In this document: positions 45,514-56,570 of the stretch, one piece after another
Position numbering within the stretch: position 1 is the first letter of the stretch
Layout: the number at the start of each line of letters is the position of its first letter
Source of the DNA: Phytoseiulus persimilis
Taxonomy: Eukaryota > Arthropoda > Arachnida > Mesostigmata > Phytoseiidae
Direction: 5' to 3'
Assembly (NCBI GenBank): GCA_037576195.1
Contig: CM075102.1
Span: 2,666,001-2,730,000 of the forward strand
Length of the DNA: 64,000 nucleotides
The notes under the pieces: generated by a model
The model's database searches: none
Told to the model about the DNA's origin: nothing
What the model saw: the letters and a program-made list of their open reading frames with translations, nothing else
Program-made: the position numbers and the translations under genes

Positions 45514-48081
45514 TGCCTGATGGATGAGAATAATGGCGATACCGCGGTTTCTGGAGAGGAAATCACTCCTTTGAATTCCACCGCAGTACCCAATGACGAG
45601 GATTTGGAGGCGCATGCGAGTGCAGCTTCGGCGAGCGCGATTAGGCCCCGAAGTAATGTTCTGAGCAAAGAAGCATACTGTACCCTAATGCGTCAATCGA
45701 ATCCAGAACAGCGCGAACTCATTTTAGAAGTCATACATCGCCTGCATGAGCCGGATCGGAAGCCCATCCAATTATTTCTAACTGGCCCAGCGGGCAGTGG
45801 GAAAACTTTCACGTTGAAAGCTCTGATGAAAACATACAATCGGTACTGTCAGCAGCATGATTCCATGAACAATGCCTACATAGCTACAGCAACAACAGGC
45901 AAAACAGCGGTCGCGATCAATGGTGTGACGGTTCCTGCCGCGTTCCGTCCGACAATATCAAAACAAGCAAACTCATTATCCAGTGATACACTGCAGACTC
46001 ACCGTCATTTGATACGAAACGTCAAATGTGTCATCATGGACGGAATTAGTATGTGCGGTTCACATGTTTTCCATTCTGTAGACTCACGATTGCAAGGAAT
46101 GACGGGGGAATATCATACTAACTTGGGCGGCTTGGATTTATTCGCATGTGGGGATCTAAAACGACTTCCGCCGGTCAATGCTACCCCTGTACACAGCAAT
46201 CCTTGGGAGGAAGAGCTATTCTTTGGCAATCCCTGGATTATTTCCCTCTACAAAAAGTCATGCGTCAAAGGGATGTGAATTTTTCTGCAGTCCTGACAAA
46301 AATCGGTTGCGGGAAGCGACTCGATACGCAGGAGGAGAACTTGATTCAGTCTCGATTCCGAACTTTGTAGTGGTGTAGAGTTTTAATAATGATGTTATTC
46401 GACTGTACTTCAATAATAAGGACGTCGAATGCTATAATGAAAGCGCCATCCCAATAACGCAAACAACCGTTATACACGCTGCATCGGATTCCTATTCTGG
46501 GTGCGCCACAGAGAATGAAAGACGAGAAGCGATAGGAATTGTGCACTGCATGAAATGTCAAGATACAGAAAATCTGCCGTACAAGATCACATTGACCGAA
46601 GGATATCCATACATGCTAACGGTGAACGTGGAAGTAGAGATGTGAACGGTGCAATCGGGAAATCGCGTTACATTGAAGACTGTTCCACTGTACACAACGT
46701 TAGGTCATGCAAACGCATATGGCTAGAATTCGATACCGATTATATAGGCCGTCTCCGACGACTCAAATACAGACCGCATGTCCGTAGCAAACGAGGAGTC
46801 CTCAATGAGATGTGGGTACCTATCGAGGTGCGCTCAGTCAATATTATTACGAGAATCAGATGCAACAGACATCAATTCCCGTTGCTGCCGGCCTGTGCTC
46901 TGACATTACACAAATCTCAAGAAGCGACTTTCAATCAAATCGTCCATAACTACCACAAAGATCATAAACAACAACTCGTTTATGTCGCTCTATCAATGGT
47001 CACTAGTCTAGATGGCCTTGTTTTAACAAACGGAACCGATGAACTGAAATTTTATCATGCCAAGAGCTCAACTGCACCCGTGATTCAGCAGGTACAGGAC
47101 GAGTATAAACGACTAGAGACTCATCGCCTCCCAACTATCGCAACGGAGATAAGCGACTTCGTACAAACTGATAGAAAATCGAGCTTGATAATCGTGAATA
47201 TGAACGTACAGAGTCTGCAAGCTCGCGTAGAAGATGTTACAACTGACACCCTTTTATTCGAAGCACATATCTTAGTCTTGACAGAAGCATGGATGCATCC
47301 TTCTTCAACGGCCCCAGTTTTGATGGGCTTCAGTCATGTATCAGACAAACCTTGTTCGGATCGGTCGGTAGGCGTCGCTGTGTATGAACGTACAAGTTGC
47401 CCCTCTTACTTCGGAACAGAGCATTTAGATCACTGGTTCTCAAACTCCACTGACCCATCGACCCCCTAGGCGACTTCGTTGAAGTTAATGGACTGCCGTC
47501 CCCCAAGGGGTCGACCGTCGACCCTTGATCCACCTACGTGGACGCCAAGAAGTATGTTCAAATCCACCCCGGCATCACCTCTGTAAACCGGAGATCGGCC
47601 ATCGACACCCAGGGGTCGACGGTCGACCACTTTGAGAACCACTGATTTAGATCGACAATCACTGCTGGGGGAACGCGTTCATGCAGGTGATCTCACGATT
47701 ACAAGAGTCGTTCTAACTGACCATCGCAAGTTGATTCTTGTCGCAATCTACGTGCATCAACAAATACGCTATCAAGATTTGAAGAGTTTCATCAAAAAAT
47801 CATTGCGTCATCGAGGGAACCTGCATCCGAATGGAGATCTCGAGACCCCGATGGCAATCATGGGAGATTTCAACACAACCGAAGTTGATCGCACAAAACT
47901 AGAGATATTTCTAGGACAGCATTTCGCTCTGAAACTCGACAATAATACCGGAGAGAGAACTGCGCTCGGCGGCACCTGCATCGACTTGACATTCTCAAGA
48001 GGCCTGTATTCCACGTGTAAGTCTCATGTATCTTATTTCTCTCATCATCGCCCGGTCCTCACTAAGGTAAGACTAGATTAA
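45514..48081 (+). pseudogene. Helitron RepHel, C-terminal part (helicase and endonuclease), copy 1
   Basis: Continues the Rep part in frame from 45514. It has a Pif1-type helicase with Walker A GPAGSGKTFTLKA, Walker B VIMDGISMCG (family usually DE; Gly replaces Glu), GDLKRLPPV, and motif VI YVALSMV (family usually SR; Met replaces Arg). An EEP-type endonuclease follows (IIVNMNVQSLQAR, LTEAWMHP, MAIMGDFNTTEVD, SHHRPVLTKV). There are frameshifts near 46220 and 46640 and a stop after 46370. A MITE (47431-47644) splits the endonuclease, which resumes in frame. The role was unwinding and strand transfer in rolling-circle transposition; this copy is dead. Confidence 0.88.
47431..47644. mobile_element. 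hAT-type MITE containing one 45-bp-family unit
   Basis: The 214-bp element has terminal inverted repeats CACTGGTTCTCAAA and (reverse complement) CAGTGGTTCTCAAA. A perfect 8-bp duplication ATTTAGAT flanks it (47423-47430 and 47645-47652), as expected of hAT transposons. Removing it rejoins the endonuclease frame. Inside, 47546-47590 reads AAGAAGTATGTTCAAATC, CACCCCGGCATCACCTC and TGTAAACC, which aligns with a single class A/B unit. Confidence 0.9.
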
Positions 48082-48332
48082 CTTCCGGCGACGGGAGTGA
48101 GTTCGTGATCAGTGCAAATTATCAGTAATTAAAATAACATGAAACCAGCAGATAACCACATCCCAAAACTGCACAAAACAGCGCACAAAAAAAAACTCTT
48201 CATTCCCACTCTACAAACGATTAGTCAGTCCCGCGGCGGTGATTGGCCCGTGGTGTACTCACTCTGGTATTGGAAGCACCACGCGAGTGAGTCAACCCTC
48301 AGCTCACGAGCTTGCAGCCGTTCGCGATTCCG
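48082..48332 (+). other. tail of RepHel Helitron or flank
   Basis: The 250 bp after the endonuclease stop have no recognisable gene and no Helitron hairpin with CTAG. They end at the tandem-duplication junction. The same sequence recurs at 55039-55289 and there runs on into unique DNA. Confidence 0.5.
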
Positions 48333-48333
48333 G

Positions 48334-49986
48334 ATCTGGCCATTAGTTTCCAACTCTGGAGGGGTGATTCCGGTATCAATCTGGCCATTAGTTTCCAACT
48401 CTGGAGGGGTGATTCCGGTACCAATCTGGCCATTACTTTCCAACTCTGGAGGGGGGATTCTGAGACCAATCTGGCCATTACTTTCCAACTCTGGAGGGGT
48501 GATTCCGGTATCAATCTGGCCATTAGTTTCCAACTCTGGAGGGGTGATTCCGGTACCAATCTGGCCATTAGTTTCCAACTCTGGAGGGGTGATTCCGGTA
48601 TCAATCTGGCCATTAGTTTCCAACTCTGGAGGGGTGATTCCGGTATCAATCTGGCCATTAGTTTCCAACTCTGGAGGGGTGATTCCGGTATCAATCTGGC
48701 CATTAGTTTCCAACTCTGGAGGGGTGATTCCGGTACCAATCTGGCCATTACTTTCCAACTCTGGAGGGGGGATTCTGAGACCAATCTGGCCATTACTTTC
48801 CAACTCTGGAGGGGTGATTCCGGTATCAATCTGGCCATTAGTTTCCAACTCTGGAGGGGTGATTCCGGTACCAATCTGGCCATTACTTTCCAACTCTGGA
48901 GAGGGGATTCTGAGACCAATCTGGCCATTACTTTCCAACTCTGGAGGGGTGATTCCGAGACCAATCTGGCCATTACTTTCCAACTCTCGAGGGGTGATTC
49001 CAAGACCAATAAGCCCATCACTTCCCAACTCTGGAGGGGTGATTCCGAGACCAATCTGGCCATTACTTTCCAACTCTGGAGGGGTGATTCCGAGACCAAT
49101 CTGGCCATTACTTTCCAACTCTGGAGGGGTGATTCTGAGACCAATCTGGCCATTACTTTCCAACTCTGGAGGGGCGATTCCGAGACCAATCCGGCCATTG
49201 CTTTCCAACTCTGGAGGGGTGATTCCGAGACCAATCCGACCATTACTTTACTTTCCAACTCTGGAGGGGTGATTCCGGGACCAATCTGGCCATTACTTTC
49301 CAACTCTGGAGGGGTGATTCCGGGACCAATCTGGCCATAACTTTCCAACTCTGGAGGGGCGATTCCGGGACAAATCTGGCCATTACTTCCCAACATTAGA
49401 GGGGTGACTGCGAGACCAATCTGGACATTACTTTCCATTTTTGGAGGGGTGATTCCGAGACCAATCTGCCCATTATTTCCCAACTCTGGAGGGGTGATTC
49501 CGAGACCAATCTGCCCATTACTTTCCAACTCTGGAGGGATGATTCCGGGACCAATCTGGCCATTACTTTCCAACATTGGAGGGGTGATTGCGAGACCAAT
49601 CTGGACATTACTTTCCAAGTTTGGAGAAGTGATCTCGGGACCAATCTGACCATACTTTTCCAAGTCTGGAGAGGTGATCCCGAGAGCAATCTGACTATCA
49701 CTTTCCAAGTCTGGAGGGGTGATCTCGAGACATCTCTAAACACACTTTTTAAAACCTGGAGGGGTGATTCCGGGACCAATCTGACCATACTTCTCGAGAC
49801 CATGATGGTGACCAAGTGAAGAGAGAGGAAAGTGCCTCGATTCCAGATCAGAATCCTATCGAGAATCGGTGGCCACTCCCGAAGGTGTCCCGATGACACC
49901 ACATGTTGGGCAAGGTGTTTCTGTCAGCAGTAGACTCCCGAAGCAAGGGACGGGCCAGCCAGCGTAGTCGGCCGAAGGCCGGCTAG
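48334..49986 (+). mobile_element. Helitron 1, second copy, 5' truncated by the duplication
   Basis: Duplicate of 41377-43029: about 33 class B units and the 3' end with hairpin and CTAG. The Helitron 5' end is absent because the duplication breakpoint falls within the array. Confidence 0.92.
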
Positions 49987-50090
49987 TAATAAGATATATC
50001 CCGACAACCGCGATGACTGCAGACATACTAACGAAAAGTCTCACGCCGGATAAGTTCCAGAAGTGCAGGAAAGAACTCGGGCTTTCTTAA
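49987..50090 (+). pseudogene. Copia 1 RNase H C-terminus, duplicated fragment
   Basis: Copy of 43030-43133: the last 34 or so codons of pol, through TTAMTADILTKSLTPDKF to the stop. It is orphaned from the rest of pol. The polypurine tract and the start of an LTR (50120-50170) follow. Confidence 0.9.
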
Positions 50091-50119
50091 GACAGCAGCA
50101 GATCACGAGCAAGGGAGGG

Positions 50120-52465
50120 TGTTGAGCTGACGTAGCAAAAACTGCTCTTGATCAGTCTTCGTTATCCAAATCTATCTATATATATAAAAATCCAGGGTCT
50201 GTTTGTTTGTTTGTTTGTTTGTTTGTTTGTTTGTTTGTTTGTCTGTTTGTTTGTTTGTCCTCAATAGGCTCCTCCGGTATTGATCGGATCTACTTGGAAC
50301 AAACTGCATAATGTAGGGCGACTCACCAGGAAGGACATAGGCCACCCACCCCTCCCCCCCTCCCCCTCCCCTCCTTCCCCCCTCGCGATTTACCCCAACT
50401 TTGACCCCCTCCATACTGTCACCCGCATCCAAATTCTGACGATAAGGTGCACCGCCCCGTTATGACGCCAGCCAGATTCATCCCATCGTCATCGGATATC
50501 CTTCCCCACCTCCTCTCCTATACATCTATCATAAAAATTCCTGGAGGGGTGATTTAGAGACCAATAAGGCCATTACTTCCCAACTCTGGAGGGGTGATTC
50601 CGAGACCAATCTGGCCATTAGTTTCCAACTCTGGAGGGGTGATTACGAGACCAATCTGGCCTTTAGTTTCTAACTCTGGAGGGCTGATTGCGAGACCAAT
50701 CTGGACATTACTTTCCAACTTTGGAGGGGTGATTCCGAGACCAATCTGGCCATTACTTTCCAACTCTGGAGGGGTGATTCCGGGACCAATCTGGCCATTA
50801 GTTTTCAACTCTGGAGGGGTGATTCCGGTATCAATCTGGCCATTACTTTCCAACTCTGGAGGGGTGATTCCGGTGCCAATTTGACCATTAGTTCTCAACT
50901 CTGGAGGGGTGATTCCGAGACCGATCTGAGCATTACTTTTCAACTCTGGAGGGGTGATTCCGAGACCAATCTGAGCATTACTCCCCAACTCTGGAGGGGT
51001 GATTCCGAGACCAATCTGAGCATTACTTCCCAACTCTGGAGGGGTGATTCCGAGACCGATCTGAGCATCACTTCCCAACTCTGGAGGGGTGATTCCGAGA
51101 CCGATCTGAGCATTACTTTTCAACTCTGGAGGGGTGATTCCGAGACCAATCTGAGCATTACTCCCCAACTCTGGAGGGTTGATTCCGAGACCAATCTGAG
51201 CATTACTTCCCAACTCTGGAGGAGTGATTCCGAGACCGATCTGAGCATCACTTCCCAACTCTGGAGGGGTGATTCCGAGACCGATCTGGCCATTACTTTC
51301 CAACTCTGGAGGGGTGATTCCGGGACCGATCTGGCCATTACTTTCCAACTCTGGAGGGATGATTCCGGGACCAATCTGGCCATTACTTTCCAACTCTGGA
51401 GGGATGATTCCGGTGCCAATTCGACCATTAGTTTTCAACTCTGGAGGGGTGATTCCGGTATCAATCTGGCCATTACTTTCCAACTCTGGAGGGGTGATTC
51501 CGGTGCCAATTTGACCATTAGTTCTCAACTCTGGAGGGGTGATTCCGAGACCGATCTGAGCATTACTTTTCAACTCTGGAGGGGTGATTCCGAGACCAAT
51601 CTGAGCATTACTTCCCAACTCTGGAGGAGTGATTCCGAGACCAATCTGAGCATTACTTCCCAACTCTGGAGGAGTGATTCCGAGACCGATCTGAGCATCA
51701 CTTCCCAACTCTGGAGGGGTGATTCCGAGACCAATCTGAGCATTACTCCCCAACTCTGGAGGGGTGATTCCGAGACCGATCTGAGCATTACTTTTCAACT
51801 CTGGAGGGGTGATTCCGGGGCCGATCTGAGCATTACTTCCCAACTCTGGAGGAGTGATTCCGAGACCGATCTGAGCATTACTTTTCAACTCTGGAGGGGT
51901 GATTCCGAGACCAATCTGAGCATTACTCCCCAACTCTGGAGGGGTGATTCCGAGACCGATCTGAGCATTACTTTTCAACTCTGGAGGGGTGATTCCGAGA
52001 CCGATCTGAGCATTACTTTTCAACTCTGGAGGGGTGATTCCGGGGCCAATCTGAGCATTACTTCCCAACTCTGGAGGGGTGATTCCGAGACCAATCTGAG
52101 CATTACTTCCCAACTCTGGAGGGGTGATTCCGGGACCGATCTGAGCATTACTTCTCGAAACCTTAATGCTGACCCAGTGAAGAGAAGGAAAAGTGCCTCG
52201 ATCCCAGGTCAGAATCCTATCGAGAATCGGTGGCCACCCCCGAAGGTGTCCCGATGACACCGCATGTTAGGCAAGGTGTGTCTGTCAGCAGTAGACTCCC
52301 AAAGCAAGGGACGGGCCAGCCAGCGTAGTCGGCCGAAGGCCGGCTAGTAGTATATATAGAGGTGTGGAAATAAAATATTCTTTACTTCGTTCCACCACTA
52401 GTCCACGTGTGCTTAGTCTCTCACTCTGTCTGGCCAGTTACCATCTAGGATTGGGTAACTCATCA
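50120..52465 (+). repeat. Copia 1 3' LTR, duplicated and interrupted copy
   Basis: LTR bases 1-51 at 50120-50170 and 52-169 at 52348-52465, with the second copy of Helitron 2 between. It is the duplicate of 43163-45508 and not an independent insertion, because the surrounding sequence is copied too. Confidence 0.92.
50171..52347 (+). mobile_element. Helitron 2, second copy
   Basis: Duplicate of 43214-45390 with the same ends and total length. The cargo array (about 50542-52152) differs inside. One 45-bp unit present at about 43855-43900 is missing near 50790, and an extra unit appears near 51320-51395. Further unit swaps follow after 51590. The array therefore changed in at least one copy after the duplication, unless assembly scrambled it. 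Confidence 0.92.
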
Positions 52466-52470
52466 CAATT

Positions 52471-55038
52471 TGCCTGATGGATGAGAATAATGGCGATACC
52501 GCGGTTTCTGGAGAGGAAATCACTCCTTTGAATTCCACCGCAGTACCCAATGACGAGGATTTGGAGGCGCATGCGAGTGCAGCTTCGGCGAGCGCGATTA
52601 GGCCCCGAAGTAATGTTCTGAGCAAAGAAGCATACTGTACCCTAATGCGTCAATCGAATCCAGAACAGCGCGAACTCATTTTAGAAGTCATACATCGCCT
52701 GCATGAGCCGGATCGGAAGCCCATCCAATTATTTCTAACTGGCCCAGCGGGCAGTGGGAAAACTTTCACGTTGAAAGCTCTGATGAAAACATACAATCGG
52801 TACTGTCAGCAGCATGATTCCATGAACAATGCCTACATAGCTACAGCAACAACAGGCAAAACAGCGGTCGCGATCAATGGTGTGACGGTTCCTGCCGCGT
52901 TCCGTCCGACAATATCAAAACAAGCAAACTCATTATCCAGTGATACACTGCAGACTCACCGTCATTTGATACGAAACGTCAAATGTGTCATCATGGACGG
53001 AATTAGTATGTGCGGTTCACATGTTTTCCATTCTGTAGACTCACGATTGCAAGGAATGACGGGGGAATATCATACTAACTTGGGCGGCTTAGATTTATTC
53101 GCATGTGGGGATCTAAAACGACTTCCGCCGGTCAATGCTACCCCTGTACACAGCAATCCTTGGGAGGAAGAGCTATTCTTTGGCAATCCCTGGATTATTT
53201 CCCTCTACAAAAAGTCATGCGTCAAAGGGATGTGAATTTTTCTGCAGTCCTGACAAAAATCGGTTGCGGGAAGCGACTCGATACGCAGGAGGAGAACTTG
53301 ATTCAGTCTCGATTCCGAACTTTGTAGTGGTGTAGAGTTTTAATAATGATGTTATTCGACTGTACTTCAATAATAAGGACGTCGAATGCTATAATGAAAG
53401 CGCCATCCCAATAACGCAAACAACCGTTATACACGCTGCATCGGATTCCTATTCTGGGTGCGCCACAGAGAATGAAAGACGAGAAGCGATAGGAATTGTG
53501 CACTGCATGAAATGTCAAGATACAGAAAATCTGCCGTACAAGATCACATTGACCGAAGGATATCCATACATGCTAACGGTGAACGTGGAAGTAGAGATGT
53601 GAACGGTGCAATCGGGAAATCGCGTTACATTGAAGACTGTTCCACTGTACACAACGTTAGGTCATGCAAACGCATATGGCTAGAATTCGATACCGATTAT
53701 ATAGGCCGTCTCCGACGACTCAAATACAGACCGCATGTCCGTAGCAAACGAGGAGTCCTCAATGAGATGTGGGTACCTATCGAGGTGCGCTCAGTCAATA
53801 TTATTACGAGAATCAGATGCAACAGACATCAATTCCCGTTGCTGCCGGCCTGTGCTCTGACATTACACAAATCTCAAGAAGCGACTTTCAATCAAATCGT
53901 CCATAACTACCACAAAGATCATAAACAACAACTCGTTTATGTCGCTCTATCAATGGTCACTAGTCTAGATGGCCTTGTTTTAACAAACGGAACCGATGAA
54001 CTGAAATTTTATCATGCCAAGAGCTCAACTGCACCCGTGATTCAGCAGGTACAGGACGAGTATAAACGACTAGAGACTCATCGCCTCCCAACTATCGCAA
54101 CGGAGATAAGCGACTTCGTACAAACTGATAGAAAATCGAGCTTGATAATCGTGAATATGAACGTACAGAGTCTGCAAGCTCGCGTAGAAGATGTTACAAC
54201 TGACACCCTTTTATTCGAAGCACATATCTTAGTCTTGACAGAAGCATGGATGCATCCTTCTTCAACGGCCCCAGTTTTGATGGGCTTCAGTCATGTATCA
54301 GACAAACCTTGTTCGGATCGGTCGGTAGGCGTCGCTGTGTATGAACGTACAAGTTGCCCCTCTTACTTCGGAACAGAGCATTTAGATCACTGGTTCTCAA
54401 ACTCCACTGACCCATCGACCCCCTAGGCGACTTCGTTGAAGTTAATGGACTGCCGTCCCCCAAGGGGTCGACCGTCGACCCTTGATCCACCTACGTGGAC
54501 GCCAAGAAGTATGTTCAAATCCACCCCGGCATCACCTCTGTAAACCGGAGATCGGCCATCGACACCCAGGGGTCGACGGTCGACCACTTTGAGAACCACT
54601 GATTTAGATCGACAATCACTGCTGGGGGAACGCGTTCATGCAGGTGATCTCACGATTACAAGAGTCGTTCTAACTGACCATCGCAAGTTGATTCTTGTCG
54701 CAATCTACGTGCATCAACAAATACGCTATCAAGATTTGAAGAGTTTCATCAAAAAATCATTGCGTCATCGAGGGAACCTGCATCCGAATGGAGATCTCGA
54801 GACCCCGATGGCAATCATGGGAGATTTCAACACAACCGAAGTTGATCGCACAAAACTAGAGATATTTCTAGGACAGCATTTCGCTCTGAAACTCGACAAT
54901 AATACCGGAGAGAGAACTGCGCTCGGCGGCACCTGCATCGACTTGACATTCTCAAGAGGCCTGTATTCCACGTGTAAGTCTCATGTATCTTATTTCTCTC
55001 ATCATCGCCCGGTCCTCACTAAGGTAAGACTAGATTAA
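52471..55038 (+). pseudogene. Helitron RepHel helicase and endonuclease, copy 2
   Basis: Duplicate of 45514-48081 with the same Walker A, altered Walker B and motif VI, frameshifts and MITE insertion. It has no Rep domain in front because the duplication began downstream of it. The defects are shared with copy 1 and so predate the duplication. Confidence 0.9.
54388..54601. mobile_element. hAT-type MITE, duplicated copy
   Basis: Copy of 47431-47644 at the 6957-bp offset with the same 8-bp ATTTAGAT flanks. It was carried along by the tandem duplication. Confidence 0.88.
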
Positions 55039-55289
55039 CTTCCGGCGACGGGAGTGAGTTCGTGATCAGTGCAAATTATCAGTAATTAAAATAACATGAA
55101 ACCAGCAGATAACCACATCCCAAAACTGCACAAAACAGCGCACAAAAAAAAACTCTTCATTCCCACTCTACAAACGATTAGTCAGTCCCGCGGCGGTGAT
55201 TGGCCCGTGGTGTACTCACTCTGGTATTGGAAGCACCACGCGAGTGAGTCAACCCTCAGCTCACGAGCTTGCAGCCGTTCGCGATTCCG

Positions 55290-55998
55290 TCAAAGGACCA
55301 AGATCAAATGAGTAACGACGCGTCGTTATCTCGCTCAAAGAGAATGATTGGTGAAGCTCGCTCGGAAAACAGAGCCGCATCGGGAATCCGGTAAGAAAAC
55401 GAGACGAAATGGCGGTGCCGGCCGGTGAAACTCTTCTCCTTTCTGACCACACGAGGCAGCCGTCCGGATTTCTCCCTTGTGACCCCCGCTGCGGTGCATG
55501 CTGTTCATTTGTAGGGCCAGTCGCCTATACTAGGTATGCACGCATCTGATCGCTACGTCCGAGCTCCGCCACCGCGAGTGAGAACGAGAGAATGTTAGCG
55601 TCGAATGTGATGCTACTGCGTCTTAATGTCGCTGTGTGCGTCGCTCGAGAAACGCTACACACCAGGTTCCAAAAATAGTTGAAGAGCGTCTCGTGGTGCG
55701 TTCTTACGGAAAAGTTTGCTCATCTCCCCGGTCCTGTTTGATCAAGTGACTTCCCAGAAGTCGGTGCGTGGCGACCCAGTGAGCTCAAGCTTGCCAGGAG
55801 CGATGAGCGATCCAACGAACAGCGATATCGACGGGGTAGGTTCCCGACATAAACGACAACGCTCGCAGCCCGGACGTGTAAGGTGTTGTAATATTCCGCT
55901 CGACATAAGGAAATGTTCGACAAGCGGTCGGAGCAACTCCGTGAGGCGGACTCAATTCGTGACGGGGGGTATACGACATTTGGATCAGGATCGAATAT
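55290..55998. other. no gene recognised
   Basis: Sequence between the duplication and the second Copia. Short open frames (60-100 codons) on both strands lack recognisable motifs. It may be original flank of the RepHel Helitron. Confidence 0.45.
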
Positions 55999-56459
55999 TG
56001 TTGGAGATCAGAATCTGAAGCCTGTCGGGCTCAGATCTCGCACGCGTCTGAGAGCATGACACACTCAGATGACTCACAGTACTCCCAAGTCACGACGTCT
56101 GGGAAATGCAACGAAATCGGGGTTCCAACCCCGACAGCAGATGTAAGGGACTGATACAGACAGTCCACATAAAACCAAGAGTACGGAGTCGGGTTTACAA
56201 CCCCTCCGACCTACAAACTAGACCATCTGTCAACTTATGTTAAGATGTGACTCATCTGGTGTCTGGACTCTAGACCAATCGTGGGAGAGCTACGCTCCCC
56301 TTCTAGGTATATAAGGACCCTCTTTTCGAATAAACTTCACTGTGGTACAGAGCCTTCTACTCTACACGTCTCTTGCGTTGTCACTCTTGTTGTCAACTGA
56401 GCTAGTGTTCCACACCTTCGATCCTCTACCTTCAAACCCTACGACTTCCAGTCCTATCA
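55999..56459 (+). repeat. Copia 2 5' LTR (3' boundary approximate)
   Basis: Starts TGTTGGAGATCAGA, a common LTR start. A TATA box TATATAAG is at 56308-56315 and AATAAA at 56339-56344, 24 bp later. I place the end at CCTATCA (56459), just before CGTTATCAGCCACG, a possible primer site. No second copy of this LTR occurs in the window, so the 3' LTR is either beyond 64000 or lost. Confidence 0.6.
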
Positions 56460-56570
56460 CGTTATCAGCCACGTAATCGCTACGTGACGACACAGCGTGA
56501 CTTCGCGATCGACTACTGTCGGATAAGCTGACCTCTACCTACTCACCTAGCTACAGCTCAGCTAATACAG

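Larger units (their letters stand above)
41377..55289 (+). repeat. direct tandem duplication, unit about 6957 bp
   Basis: Copy 1 is about 41377-48332 and copy 2 about 48334-55289. The offset is 6957 bp throughout (for example the helicase starts 45520 and 52477, and the endonuclease resumes at 47632 and 54589). The copies are almost identical; I saw isolated changes such as G/A near 46133 against 53090. The junction joins GCGATTCCG of the Helitron tail to ATCTGGCC inside the class B array, and GATTCCG is present on both sides as microhomology. Confidence 0.93.

Noticed and set aside
48334..55289. A second, independent Copia/Helitron nest
   Set aside because: All features lie at a constant 6957-bp offset with the same defects, including the MITE, so this is a duplication rather than independent insertions.
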